54,425 bases of DNA from an uncultured Mediterraneibacter sp. (GTDB taxonomy: Bacteria > Bacillota > Clostridia > Lachnospirales > Lachnospiraceae): positions 1 through 54,425 of the forward strand of contig NZ_CAKRGI010000016.1 of the NCBI RefSeq assembly GCF_934330165.1, written 5' to 3'. The notes under the pieces were generated by a model. The model made no database searches, was not told the DNA's origin, and saw only the letters and a list, made by a program, of their open reading frames with translations. Below, piece by piece: positions 44,825 to 51,927 of the stretch. The position numbers were made by a program, and so were the translations under genes. Numbering within the stretch: the stretch's first letter is position 1; each line of letters starts with the position of its first letter.

Positions 44825-45607
44825 ATGAATCGAATGATTTTAGCAGGAATTTTAATACCATTTGCCGGGACGACATTAGGCTCGGCAATGGTATTTTTTA
44901 TGCGGAAAGAGATGAATGAAAAAGTGCAGAAACTGTTGCTTGGATTTGCATCAGGTGTCATGATCGCGGCATCGGTATGGTCGCTTCTGATCCCGGCAAT
45001 CGAGATGGCGGAGCAGGAAAAGATGGCTGCGTGGATTCCGGCATCGGTGGGATTCCTTCTGGGGATGGGATTTTTGCTGCTTCTGGATACCATCACACCG
45101 CATCTGCATTTTACAGAAGAAGAGCCGGAAGGAATACCGTCTCATCTAAAAAAAACGACCATGCTTGTCCTTGCCGTCACTTTGCATAATATTCCCGAAG
45201 GGATGGCGGTCGGAGTGACTTTTGCAGGAGTTCTGACAGAAAATACAACGATGTCGATGACAGGGGCATTTGCTCTGGCGATTGGTATTGCAATCCAGAA
45301 TTTTCCGGAAGGGGCAATCATTTCCATGCCACTGCAAAGTCAGGGAATCTCAAAAATAAGAGCATTTGTATACGGGACACTCTCCGGGATCGTGGAACCG
45401 GTCGGGGCATTCCTGACGATTTTACTGACGGGGCTGGTTGTACCACTTCTTCCCTATCTACTGTCATTCGCATCAGGGGCAATGATCTATGTTGTGGTAG
45501 AAGAACTGATTCCAGAAGCACAGTCGGGGGAACATTCCAATATTAGTACGATCGGGGTGGCAGCCGGATTTGTCCTGATGATGATCCTGGACGTGGCACT
45601 GGGATAA
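44825..45607 (+). CDS. ZIP family divalent metal transporter
   Basis: Imports zinc or another divalent metal. The 260-residue membrane protein has about eight hydrophobic segments, a GFASGVMIAASVWSLLIPAIE segment (about residues 39-59), the metal-binding LHNIPEGMAVGV motif (about 120-131), IGIAIQNFPEGAIISMPL (about 155-172) with the second His-free NFPEG site, and VEELIPEAQ near the end. Start taken at 44825, eight bases after GAAGGGA; ATG 44819 is closer than ideal. A TATAAT at 44783-44788 suggests its own promoter; no Fur box seen before it. Confidence 0.93.
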   Translation: MNRMILAGILIPFAGTTLGSAMVFFMRKEMNEKVQKLLLGFASGVMIAASVWSLLIPAIEMAEQEKMAAWIPASVGFLLGMGFLLLLDTITPHLHFTEEEPEGIPSHLKKTTMLVLAVTLHNIPEGMAVGVTFAGVLTENTTMSMTGAFALAIGIAIQNFPEGAIISMPLQSQGISKIRAFVYGTLSGIVEPVGAFLTILLTGLVVPLLPYLLSFASGAMIYVVVEELIPEAQSGEHSNISTIGVAAGFVLMMILDVALG

Positions 45608-45684
45608 AAATACAGTAAAATGAAACTGATGAGTGACGATTAGAAAGAATTATAAGAAAAATGTCCAAAGATTTTCTGAAAATA

Positions 45685-45713
45685 TTGCAATAGTCAGAAT
45701 ATCGTGCTAAACT
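45685..45713 (+). promoter_or_regulatory. promoter of the glycine riboswitch transcript
   Basis: -35 TTGCAA (45685-45690), 17-base spacer, -10 TAAACT (45708-45713) with an upstream TG (TGCTAAACT), just before the riboswitch. Confidence 0.5.
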
Positions 45714-45721
45714 ATACTTCG

Positions 45722-45870
45722 TTGTGCTAAAGCACAAAAGAGAAATACTCAGGAGAGTCTCTTAAAAAAGAGCGCCGAAGGTGTAAGCAGTGCTGCTACT
45801 TTGAAAAAAGAAGTTCCCGGCAGGGGCGGGAGGGCAGGAACTGCGAGTCTCTCAGGCAAAAGGATGGAGG
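45722..45870 (+). ncRNA. glycine riboswitch (single aptamer)
   Basis: Conserved aptamer landmarks are present in order: GGAGAG at 45752, GCCGAAGG at 45774, and CTCTCAGGCAAAAGGA at 45849. Only one aptamer core is seen; a small TTGTGC-TAAA-GCACAA hairpin (45722-45737) precedes it, the position of a 5' ghost aptamer. The region between core and closing stem is long, with a GCAG/CTGC hairpin and an AGTTCC...GGAACT stem around a G-rich loop. The GGAGG ribosome site (45866-45870) lies at the 3' edge, suggesting control of translation. It precedes an alanine/glycine symporter. Confidence 0.93.
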
Positions 45871-45879
45871 AATAAAGGA

Positions 45880-47292
45880 ATGTTTGCACTAATCAACGAA
45901 ATCATCAAAGTAATTGATGATGCCGTGTGGGGTCTGCCATTGATCTGCCTCATCATGGCAACAGGTATCTTATTAACAGTCAGGCTTGGCGGAGTTCAGA
46001 TCCGGCATCTCGGAAAAGCTTTCAAATTCATGTTTCAGGATGAAGAAGACGGACATGGAGAAGTGACCAGCTTTGGGGCACTTTGTACTGCATTGTCTGC
46101 GACCATCGGAACGGGAAATATCGCAGGTGTTGCGACCGCGATCGCAGCGGGTGGTCCGGGAGCATTATTCTGGATGGTTGTTGCCGCATTTTTCGGAATG
46201 GCGACAAAGTATTCAGAAGGACTTCTTGCGATCAAATACCGTACGATCGATAAAGACGGTCATGTTCTGGGCGGACCTTTCTATTATATTGAAAATGGAA
46301 TGGGAAAGAAATGGAAATGGCTTGCCAAGATTTTTGCATTTTTCGGAGCAGGTGTAGGTCTGTTCGGAATCGGAACATTTACGCAGGTGAACAGTATTGC
46401 ATCAGCAGTAAAGAATTTTTTTGATCCGGATATGACACATACGGTAACTGTATTGGGAAATGATTATTCCATCGCAACTGTGATCGCAGGAATTCTGCTG
46501 ACAGTCTTTGTAGGACTGGTTGTTATTGGTGGTATTAAGAGAATTTCAAAAGTTTCGGAAGTTGTAGTACCGTTTATGGCGGTTTTATATGTGGTACTCT
46601 GTCTGATCATTGTATTTACAAATATTAAGGCAGTACCGGGAGCATTTGCTGAAATTGTCAGCAGTGCATTTAATGGAAGTGCATTGGCAGGCGGAGCAAT
46701 GGGAACCATGATCGTAGCCATGCAGAAAGGTGTGGCAAGAGGAATCTTTTCCAATGAATCCGGTCTTGGTAGTGCCCCGATCGCAGCCGCAGCAGCAAGA
46801 ACAAAAGAGCCGGTTCGGCAGGGACTTGTTTCAATGACAGGAACATTTATTGATACAATTGTGATCTGTACGATGACAGGACTTTCTATTGTGATCGCAG
46901 GCTCCTGGCTGGATCCAAAACTGGAAGGTGTTGCAATTACAATGGATGCATTCCAGAAAGGACTGCCTTTCCCGGGAGTCGTTGCTACGTTTTCACTGAT
47001 GTTATGTCTGGTATTCTTTGCATTTACAACAATCCTGGGATGGGATTATTATGGAGAACGATGCGTGGAATATCTTTTCAACCGTAATAAAAATGTAGTA
47101 AAAGGATATCGCTGGCTGTATATTCTGGCAGTATTTATCGGACCATATATGACAGTTGCCGCAGTATGGAATATCGCAGATATCTTTAATGCATTGATGG
47201 CATTTCCGAACCTGATCGCATTGCTTGCATTAAGTGGTGTGGTTGTAAAGGAAACGAAAGAATTTCATGCAAAGCATAATGGATCTTATTAA
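45880..47292 (+). CDS. sodium:alanine/glycine symporter (AGCS family)
   Basis: Sodium-coupled uptake of alanine and glycine. The 470-residue membrane protein has the AGCS signature GALCTALSATIGTGNIAGVA (about residues 65-84), GGPGALFWMVVAAFFGMATKYSEG (region about 90-113), GVARGIFSNESGLGSAPIAA (about 285-304), and a C-terminal TTILGWDYYGERCVEYLF. About ten helices are predicted from hydrophobicity. The glycine riboswitch directly upstream supports glycine as substrate or effector. Monocistronic; a terminator follows at 47383. Confidence 0.95.
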   Translation: MFALINEIIKVIDDAVWGLPLICLIMATGILLTVRLGGVQIRHLGKAFKFMFQDEEDGHGEVTSFGALCTALSATIGTGNIAGVATAIAAGGPGALFWMVVAAFFGMATKYSEGLLAIKYRTIDKDGHVLGGPFYYIENGMGKKWKWLAKIFAFFGAGVGLFGIGTFTQVNSIASAVKNFFDPDMTHTVTVLGNDYSIATVIAGILLTVFVGLVVIGGIKRISKVSEVVVPFMAVLYVVLCLIIVFTNIKAVPGAFAEIVSSAFNGSALAGGAMGTMIVAMQKGVARGIFSNESGLGSAPIAAAAARTKEPVRQGLVSMTGTFIDTIVICTMTGLSIVIAGSWLDPKLEGVAITMDAFQKGLPFPGVVATFSLMLCLVFFAFTTILGWDYYGERCVEYLFNRNKNVVKGYRWLYILAVFIGPYMTVAAVWNIADIFNALMAFPNLIALLALSGVVVKETKEFHAKHNGSY

Positions 47293-47382
47293 TGAGCAGA
47301 GTCTTAAATAGGCATACAGTCTGAATTATCAGACAGCTTAAAGAATAATGAGATATACCCCCCTGAGCAATTTTGAGAAGAA

Positions 47383-47426
47383 TGCAGTCTGACCCGTTGA
47401 AAAGACGGGGACGGGCTGCTTTTTTT
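47383..47426 (+). terminator. terminator of the symporter gene
   Basis: GCAGTCTGACCCGT (47383-47396) pairs with ACGGGGACGGGCTGC (47405-47419), using two G-U pairs, followed by seven T residues. Confidence 0.85.
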
Positions 47427-47500
47427 GTAAAATATGAAAAAATGGTTGACTTTTAAGAAGACTGATAATTAGCAGGGGAAACAGATGATATTCCGAAAAT

Positions 47501-47545
47501 ACACTATCATGTGTTTTCCCCATTGCATTATACTATATTTTGTAT
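47501..47545. promoter_or_regulatory. NrdR-like boxes before nrdD
   Basis: ATACTATATTTTGTAT at 47530-47545 matches the 16-base NrdR consensus (ACACTATATATTGTGT) at 13 positions. ACACTATCATGTGT at 47501-47514 is a related but shorter dyad whose centre lies 30 bases upstream, close to the three-turn spacing typical of NrdR pairs. Both precede the anaerobic ribonucleotide reductase gene. Confidence 0.55.
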
Positions 47546-47591
47546 TAAAATAGATTTCAGACAATATCTTGAAAGTGAGGAGACTGGTGGG

Positions 47592-49751
47592 ATGAAGATT
47601 ATCAAGAGGAACGGGTCAGAGGAAGTATTCGATATAAATAAGATCATTAAGGCTGTAAAAAAGGCAGATACAAATTCGGAAGAGAGAAGCTTAAGTGATG
47701 GTCAGATCGAGGATATTGCCGAGTATGTTGAATTTAAATGCAATAAGCTGAACCGTGCAGTATCGGTAGAAGAGATCCAGGATATGGTAGAGAACCAGAT
47801 CATGGCGACAGGAGCTTTTGAACTGGCAAAGAGCTATGTCAGATACCGTTATAAGAGATCTCTTGTCCGTAAAGCCAATACGACGGACAACAGGATCCTT
47901 TCTTTGATCGAGTATAATAATGAGGATGTAAAGCAGGAGAATTCTAATAAGAACCCTGCAGTGAACAGTGTGCAGAGAGATTATATGGCAGGTGAGGTGA
48001 GCCGTGATCTGACAACCAGGATGCTGTTGCCGGAGGATATCGTGGAAGCTGACAGACAGGGAATCATCCATTTCCATGATTCAGACTACTATGCACAGCA
48101 TATGCATAACTGTGATCTGGTCAATCTGGAAGATATGCTTCAGAACGGAACTGTGATCAGCGGAACGATGATCGAGAAGCCGCACAGTTTCTCTACAGCA
48201 TGTAATATCGCGACGCAGATCATTGCACAGGTTGCAAGTAATCAGTATGGCGGACAGAGTATTTCACTGGCACATCTTGCTCCGTTTGTCCAGGTATCGA
48301 GGAATAAGATCCGGACAGAGGTGCTGGAAGAGATGAAGCTGGTCGGAACAGAGTACCCGGATGATATTCTGAATGAGATCGTGGAGAGACGTCTGAAAAA
48401 AGAGATCACGAAAGGAGTTCAGACGATCGAGTATCAGGTCATCACTCTGATGACGACGAACGGACAGGCTCCGTTCCTGACAGTCTTTATGTATCTGAAT
48501 GAGGCAAAGAGTGAGTCAGAAAAGCGGGATCTTGCGATGATCATAGAAGAGACTCTGCGTCAGCGTTACCAGGGAGTTAAGAATGAAGCAGGAGTGTGGG
48601 TGACTCCGGCATTCCCGAAGCTGATCTATGTACTTGAAGATGATAATATTGAAGAAGGAAGTGACTATTTCTATCTGACAGAGCTGGCTGCAAAGTGTAC
48701 TGCAAAGCGTCTTGTACCGGATTATATTTCTGAAAAGAAAATGAAAGAATTAAAAGAAGGCAACTGTTTCCCGGTTATGGGATGCCGGAGCTGTTTAAGT
48801 CCGTGGAAGGATGAGAATGGAAACTATCAGTTCTACGGCAGGTTTAATCAGGGTGTTGTAACGATCAACCTGGTGGATGTAGCACTTTCTTCCGGAGGCG
48901 ATATGGATAAATTCTGGAAGATCTTTGATGAGCGGCTGGAGTTGTGCTATCGTGCGTTGATGTGCAGACATAACCGTCTGAAGGGAACACTTTCCGATGC
49001 AGCCCCGATCCTGTGGCAGTTTGGAGCTTTGGCCCGTCTGAAAAAAGGAGAGCCGATCGACAAGCTTTTGTATGGTGGATATTCAACAATTTCGCTTGGA
49101 TATGCAGGACTTTATGAGTGCGTGAAGTATATGACAGGAAAGTCTCATACAGATCCTGAGGCAACCCCTTTTGCACTGGATGTCATGAAGCATATGAATG
49201 AAGCTTGTAATAAATGGAAAGAGGAGACGAACGTTGCATTCAGTATTTACGGCTCTCCGATCGAAAGTACGACCTACAAGTTTGCAAAATGCCTTCAGAA
49301 GAGATTTGGAGTGATTCCGGGAATCACGGACAAGAGTTATATTACGAACAGTTATCATGTATTTGTCGGAGAAGAGATTGACGCTTTTGCAAAACTGAAG
49401 TTTGAATCCCAGTTCCAGGCTCTTTCAACAGGCGGAGCGATCAGTTATGTGGAAGTACCGGATATGAAAGATAATATTCCGGCTGTGCTTCAGGTAATCC
49501 GGTTTATTTATGAGAATATCATGTATGCAGAATTGAATACAAAGAGTGATTATTGTCAGGAGTGTGGATTTGATGGAGAGATCCAGGTTGTGACAGACGA
49601 GGAAGGAAAGCTTGTGTGGGAATGTCCTCATTGTGGCAACCGGAACCAGGATACGCTGAATGTTGCAAGACGTACCTGCGGATATATCGGAACTCAGTTC
49701 TGGAATCAGGGAAGAACTCAGGAAATCAAGGAGAGAGTTCTTCACCTGTAG
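47592..49751 (+). CDS. nrdD: anaerobic ribonucleoside-triphosphate reductase (class III, glycyl radical)
   Basis: Reduces ribonucleoside triphosphates to deoxy forms under anaerobiosis. Start set at ATG 47592 behind GAGGAG; the longer frame from 47511 runs through the NrdR-like boxes. The 719-residue protein has an N-terminal ATP-cone (IIKRNGSEEVFDINKIIKAV, residues 3-22), the barrel with HDSDYYAQHMHNCDLVNLED and NGQAPFLTVFMYLN, a C-terminal zinc site with two pairs (YCQECGFDG and CPHCGNRNQD), and the glycyl radical loop RRTCGYIGTQ, with the radical glycine at about residue 697. Operon with nrdG, 95 bases on. Confidence 0.97.
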   Translation: MKIIKRNGSEEVFDINKIIKAVKKADTNSEERSLSDGQIEDIAEYVEFKCNKLNRAVSVEEIQDMVENQIMATGAFELAKSYVRYRYKRSLVRKANTTDNRILSLIEYNNEDVKQENSNKNPAVNSVQRDYMAGEVSRDLTTRMLLPEDIVEADRQGIIHFHDSDYYAQHMHNCDLVNLEDMLQNGTVISGTMIEKPHSFSTACNIATQIIAQVASNQYGGQSISLAHLAPFVQVSRNKIRTEVLEEMKLVGTEYPDDILNEIVERRLKKEITKGVQTIEYQVITLMTTNGQAPFLTVFMYLNEAKSESEKRDLAMIIEETLRQRYQGVKNEAGVWVTPAFPKLIYVLEDDNIEEGSDYFYLTELAAKCTAKRLVPDYISEKKMKELKEGNCFPVMGCRSCLSPWKDENGNYQFYGRFNQGVVTINLVDVALSSGGDMDKFWKIFDERLELCYRALMCRHNRLKGTLSDAAPILWQFGALARLKKGEPIDKLLYGGYSTISLGYAGLYECVKYMTGKSHTDPEATPFALDVMKHMNEACNKWKEETNVAFSIYGSPIESTTYKFAKCLQKRFGVIPGITDKSYITNSYHVFVGEEIDAFAKLKFESQFQALSTGGAISYVEVPDMKDNIPAVLQVIRFIYENIMYAELNTKSDYCQECGFDGEIQVVTDEEGKLVWECPHCGNRNQDTLNVARRTCGYIGTQFWNQGRTQEIKERVLHL

Positions 49752-49787
49752 AAGCCAGGATAAAAGTATTAGGGTTGAACAAGGGAG

Positions 49788-49819
49788 ATGTCCGGGTCTG
49801 TGCAGACAGATCCGGACAT
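49788..49819 (+). other. hairpin in the nrdD-nrdG gap
   Basis: ATGTCCGGGTCTGT (49788-49801) pairs with ACAGATCCGGACAT (49806-49819), one G-U pair, loop GCAG, followed by TTTCTCGT. It could be a weak terminator or a processing/stability element setting the nrdD:nrdG ratio. Confidence 0.6.
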
Positions 49820-49846
49820 TTTCTCGTATAAAAGGCAGGAGAGAAT

Positions 49847-50389
49847 ATGAGGTACGGAGAAATAAAGAAGTGCGATATAGCCAATGGAGAAGGTGTCAGG
49901 GTTTCTCTTTTTGTTTCAGGCTGTACGCATCATTGTAAAGGCTGCTTCAATGAGGCAACATGGGATTTTGATTATGGAAAAGAATTTACTCAAAAGACAG
50001 AGGAGGAGATTCTGAAGGCACTTGAACCAGAGTATGTGAACGGACTGTCAGTGCTGGGAGGAGAGCCATTTGAACCGCAGAACCAGAGAGTGCTTACTCC
50101 ATTTCTGAAAAGTGTGAAAGAACATTATCCAAAGAAGACGATCTGGTGCTATACGGGGTATCTTTTTGACCGGGAACTCTGCGAAAAAAGCAGGGCAAGG
50201 TGCGAAGTGACGGATGAGATGCTGGCATTGCTGGATGTTCTTGTAGATGGACGTTTTGTGGAAGAAAAAAAGAATATCATGCTGTTGTTCCGTGGCTCAT
50301 CCAACCAGCGTCTGATCGATGTGAAAAAAAGTCTGGAACAGGGAAGTATCGCAGAGTGGAAACCAAAGATAAAAAGAGGAATTGACTGA
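49847..50389 (+). CDS. nrdG: anaerobic ribonucleotide reductase activating protein (radical SAM)
   Basis: Generates the glycyl radical on NrdD using S-adenosylmethionine and a [4Fe-4S] cluster. The 180-residue protein has the cluster motif SGCTHHCKGCFNEATWDF (Cys at about residues 25, 29 and 32, the CxxxCxxC of radical SAM enzymes), LSVLGGEPFEPQN (about 66-78) for SAM binding, and WCYTGYLFDREL. AGGAGAG ribosome site. Behind nrdD with a hairpin in between. Confidence 0.97.
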   Translation: MRYGEIKKCDIANGEGVRVSLFVSGCTHHCKGCFNEATWDFDYGKEFTQKTEEEILKALEPEYVNGLSVLGGEPFEPQNQRVLTPFLKSVKEHYPKKTIWCYTGYLFDRELCEKSRARCEVTDEMLALLDVLVDGRFVEEKKNIMLLFRGSSNQRLIDVKKSLEQGSIAEWKPKIKRGID

Positions 50390-50434
50390 AAAAAATAGAA
50401 GAAAATAAAAGAGGGATAAAAGAAAGGCAGAAAG

Positions 50435-51394
50435 ATGATATTAAAGAGAGCAAATGCATGGATTGAAAAATGGATCGCTTTTGTGACGCCAACCTGTCTT
50501 GTTCTGGGCGTTCTTTTTCCAGAGATTGCCGGCAGGGGTGTTGCCTATGTGCCGGTTGTCTTTGCATTTATGACATTTACGGGAGCGTTGAAATCTTCTT
50601 TTCAGGATATCGGGGCAGTCCTGAGAAAGCCGCTGCCGCTTCTGCTGATCCTGGCAGTTCTGCATGTGGTCATGCCGTGTGCTGCATGGAGTGTAGGAGA
50701 GATGTTCTTTGCAGGGAATCGGGAGCTGATCACAGGGATGGTCCTTGAATTTTCTGTACCGGCAGCTGTGGTTGGAATGATGTGGGTGTCGATCTACAAA
50801 GGGGACAGTTCCATTACGCTCTCTTTGTTGGTCATTGATACGGTTCTTGCACCATTTATCATTCCGCTGACGCTAAAGATTCTTGTAGGTGCAAGGGTAA
50901 AGATGAATCCGGCAGAAATGATGAAAGATCTGGTCTTTATGATCGCACTGCCGGCACTTCTGGCAATGTGCTTAAACCAGTTCAGTAGTGGAAAGGTGAA
51001 AGAAAAATGGCCGGGAAAGCTGGCATTCTGGTCAAAGCTGTGCCTGATATACTGTGTGATCTGTAATTCATCGAAAGTAGCACCTTATGTGAGACATATG
51101 AATCTGCAGAGAGTATTCGTAGCAGTTTGTATCATGATCCTTGCAGCGGCAGGATATGCCATCGGATGGGGACTCTCTGTTCTGTTAAAGCAGGATGAGA
51201 AAACCCGGATTTCTATGATCTATGGATCGGGAATGAGAAATATCAGTGCAGGGGCGGTGATTGCAGCAGCTTATTTTCCCGGAGAAGTAATGTTCCCGGT
51301 AATGATCGGTACATTATTTCAGCAGGTGCTGGCAGCGTGCTATGGCAGCCTGATCAAAAGAGCCAGGAACAGAGCGGTAGATTGCGAAAAATAA
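50435..51394 (+). CDS. bile acid:sodium symporter family (BASS) transporter
   Basis: A 319-residue membrane protein with about ten hydrophobic segments in the BASS fold. Landmarks are FMTFTGALKSSFQDI (about residues 47-61), the mid-chain EFSVPAAVVGMMWVSIYKGD (about 106-125) and GSGMRNISAGAVIAAAYFP near the end, the paired crossover regions of this family. Substrate cannot be read from the sequence: bacterial BASS members carry bile acids, pantoate or other organic acids. A bile salt hydrolase gene is present elsewhere in the window but is not adjacent. It lies 45 bases after nrdG on the same strand. Confidence 0.8.
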   Translation: MILKRANAWIEKWIAFVTPTCLVLGVLFPEIAGRGVAYVPVVFAFMTFTGALKSSFQDIGAVLRKPLPLLLILAVLHVVMPCAAWSVGEMFFAGNRELITGMVLEFSVPAAVVGMMWVSIYKGDSSITLSLLVIDTVLAPFIIPLTLKILVGARVKMNPAEMMKDLVFMIALPALLAMCLNQFSSGKVKEKWPGKLAFWSKLCLIYCVICNSSKVAPYVRHMNLQRVFVAVCIMILAAAGYAIGWGLSVLLKQDEKTRISMIYGSGMRNISAGAVIAAAYFPGEVMFPVMIGTLFQQVLAACYGSLIKRARNRAVDCEK

Positions 51395-51397
51395 GAC

Positions 51398-51426
51398 TTG
51401 ACTTATTTTAACATACTACATATAAT
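51398..51426 (+). promoter_or_regulatory. strong promoter before the leuS leader
   Basis: -35 TTGACT (51398-51403), exactly 17 bases, -10 TATAAT (51421-51426). It is the best promoter match in the window. Transcription should begin around 51433, immediately at the first hairpin of the leader and some 200 bases before the T-box. Confidence 0.8.
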
Positions 51427-51433
51427 AAATCGT

Positions 51434-51620
51434 GTTGGGGGCAAAAGCCCCCAACTTTGATACCTATGGATTGTTTCGTGCTACGCACTCCCACAATCCA
51501 TCCCACTATTCGCATATCGCGGGATTAAAATTCCCTTGTATGTTTCTATGGGGCGGGGTTAAGGGCTTTCATCCACTTATGAGCAGGCTCATGTGGATTC
51601 ATACCTTTTCACTCTGGTAT
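51434..51620 (+). ncRNA. densely folded leader segment before the T-box; possible structured RNA or repeat element
   Basis: At least four clear hairpins are seen: GTTGGGGGC-AAAA-GCCCCCAAC (51434-51455); ATGGATTGT (51466-51474) with ACAATCCAT (51493-51501), enclosing GTGC-TAC-GCAC; ATCCAC..ATGAGC-AG-GCTCAT-GTGGAT (51571-51598); and ATACC...GGTAT (51601-51620). A frame from GTG 51432 stays open through the element for about 100 codons, without a ribosome site, so coding is unlikely. I do not recognise the RNA family. Together with the T-box it fills the 533-base gap between the BASS gene and leuS. Confidence 0.5.
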
Positions 51621-51633
51621 CAGTATATTGCAA

Positions 51634-51890
51634 AAGCGAAGAAGAGGACTAGTAGGAAGATCTGTCTGATTTCAGAGAGCTGTCGGGTGGTGAGAGACAG
51701 TATCACGGATTCTGAACTGACCTTGGAGTTCTTCTGCTGAACCGGGATGATCCAGGACAGGCAGGAGCGGGAGTTCCCGTTACAGAATCTGATGAGTGCA
51801 TCTGCCAGATGGCAGATGAATAAGAGTGGTACCACGGAACTAAAGCCTTTTCGTCTCTTGAGTTTGTGAGAAGAAAAGGCTTTCTTTATG
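51634..51890 (+). ncRNA. T-box riboswitch (leucyl-tRNA)
   Basis: The T-box sequence AAGAGTGGTACCACGGAAC ends at about 51840. A terminator stem follows: AAAGCCTTTTCGTCTC (51842-51857) with GAGAAGAAAAGGCTTT (51868-51883) and a T-rich tail. Upstream, Stem I closes with GAAGAA near 51638 and TTCTTC near 51730, and its 5' side carries an AGTAG loop element. The likely specifier on the 3' side is CTT (Leu) within GACCTTGG at 51719-51726. Uncharged tRNA-Leu should favour antitermination of leuS. Confidence 0.92.
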
Positions 51891-51927
51891 TAATCTTTAT
51901 GTAAGAATGAAAGAGAGGAAGAAGTAC

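Noticed and set aside
47511..47591. Earlier in-frame start for nrdD
   Set aside because: The extra 27 residues translate the NrdR-like boxes and do not match the ATP-cone start; GAGGAG points to 47592.
51432..51740. Plus-strand frame before leuS as a protein gene
   Set aside because: It covers strong hairpins and part of the T-box and has no ribosome site; kept only as a low-interest observation.
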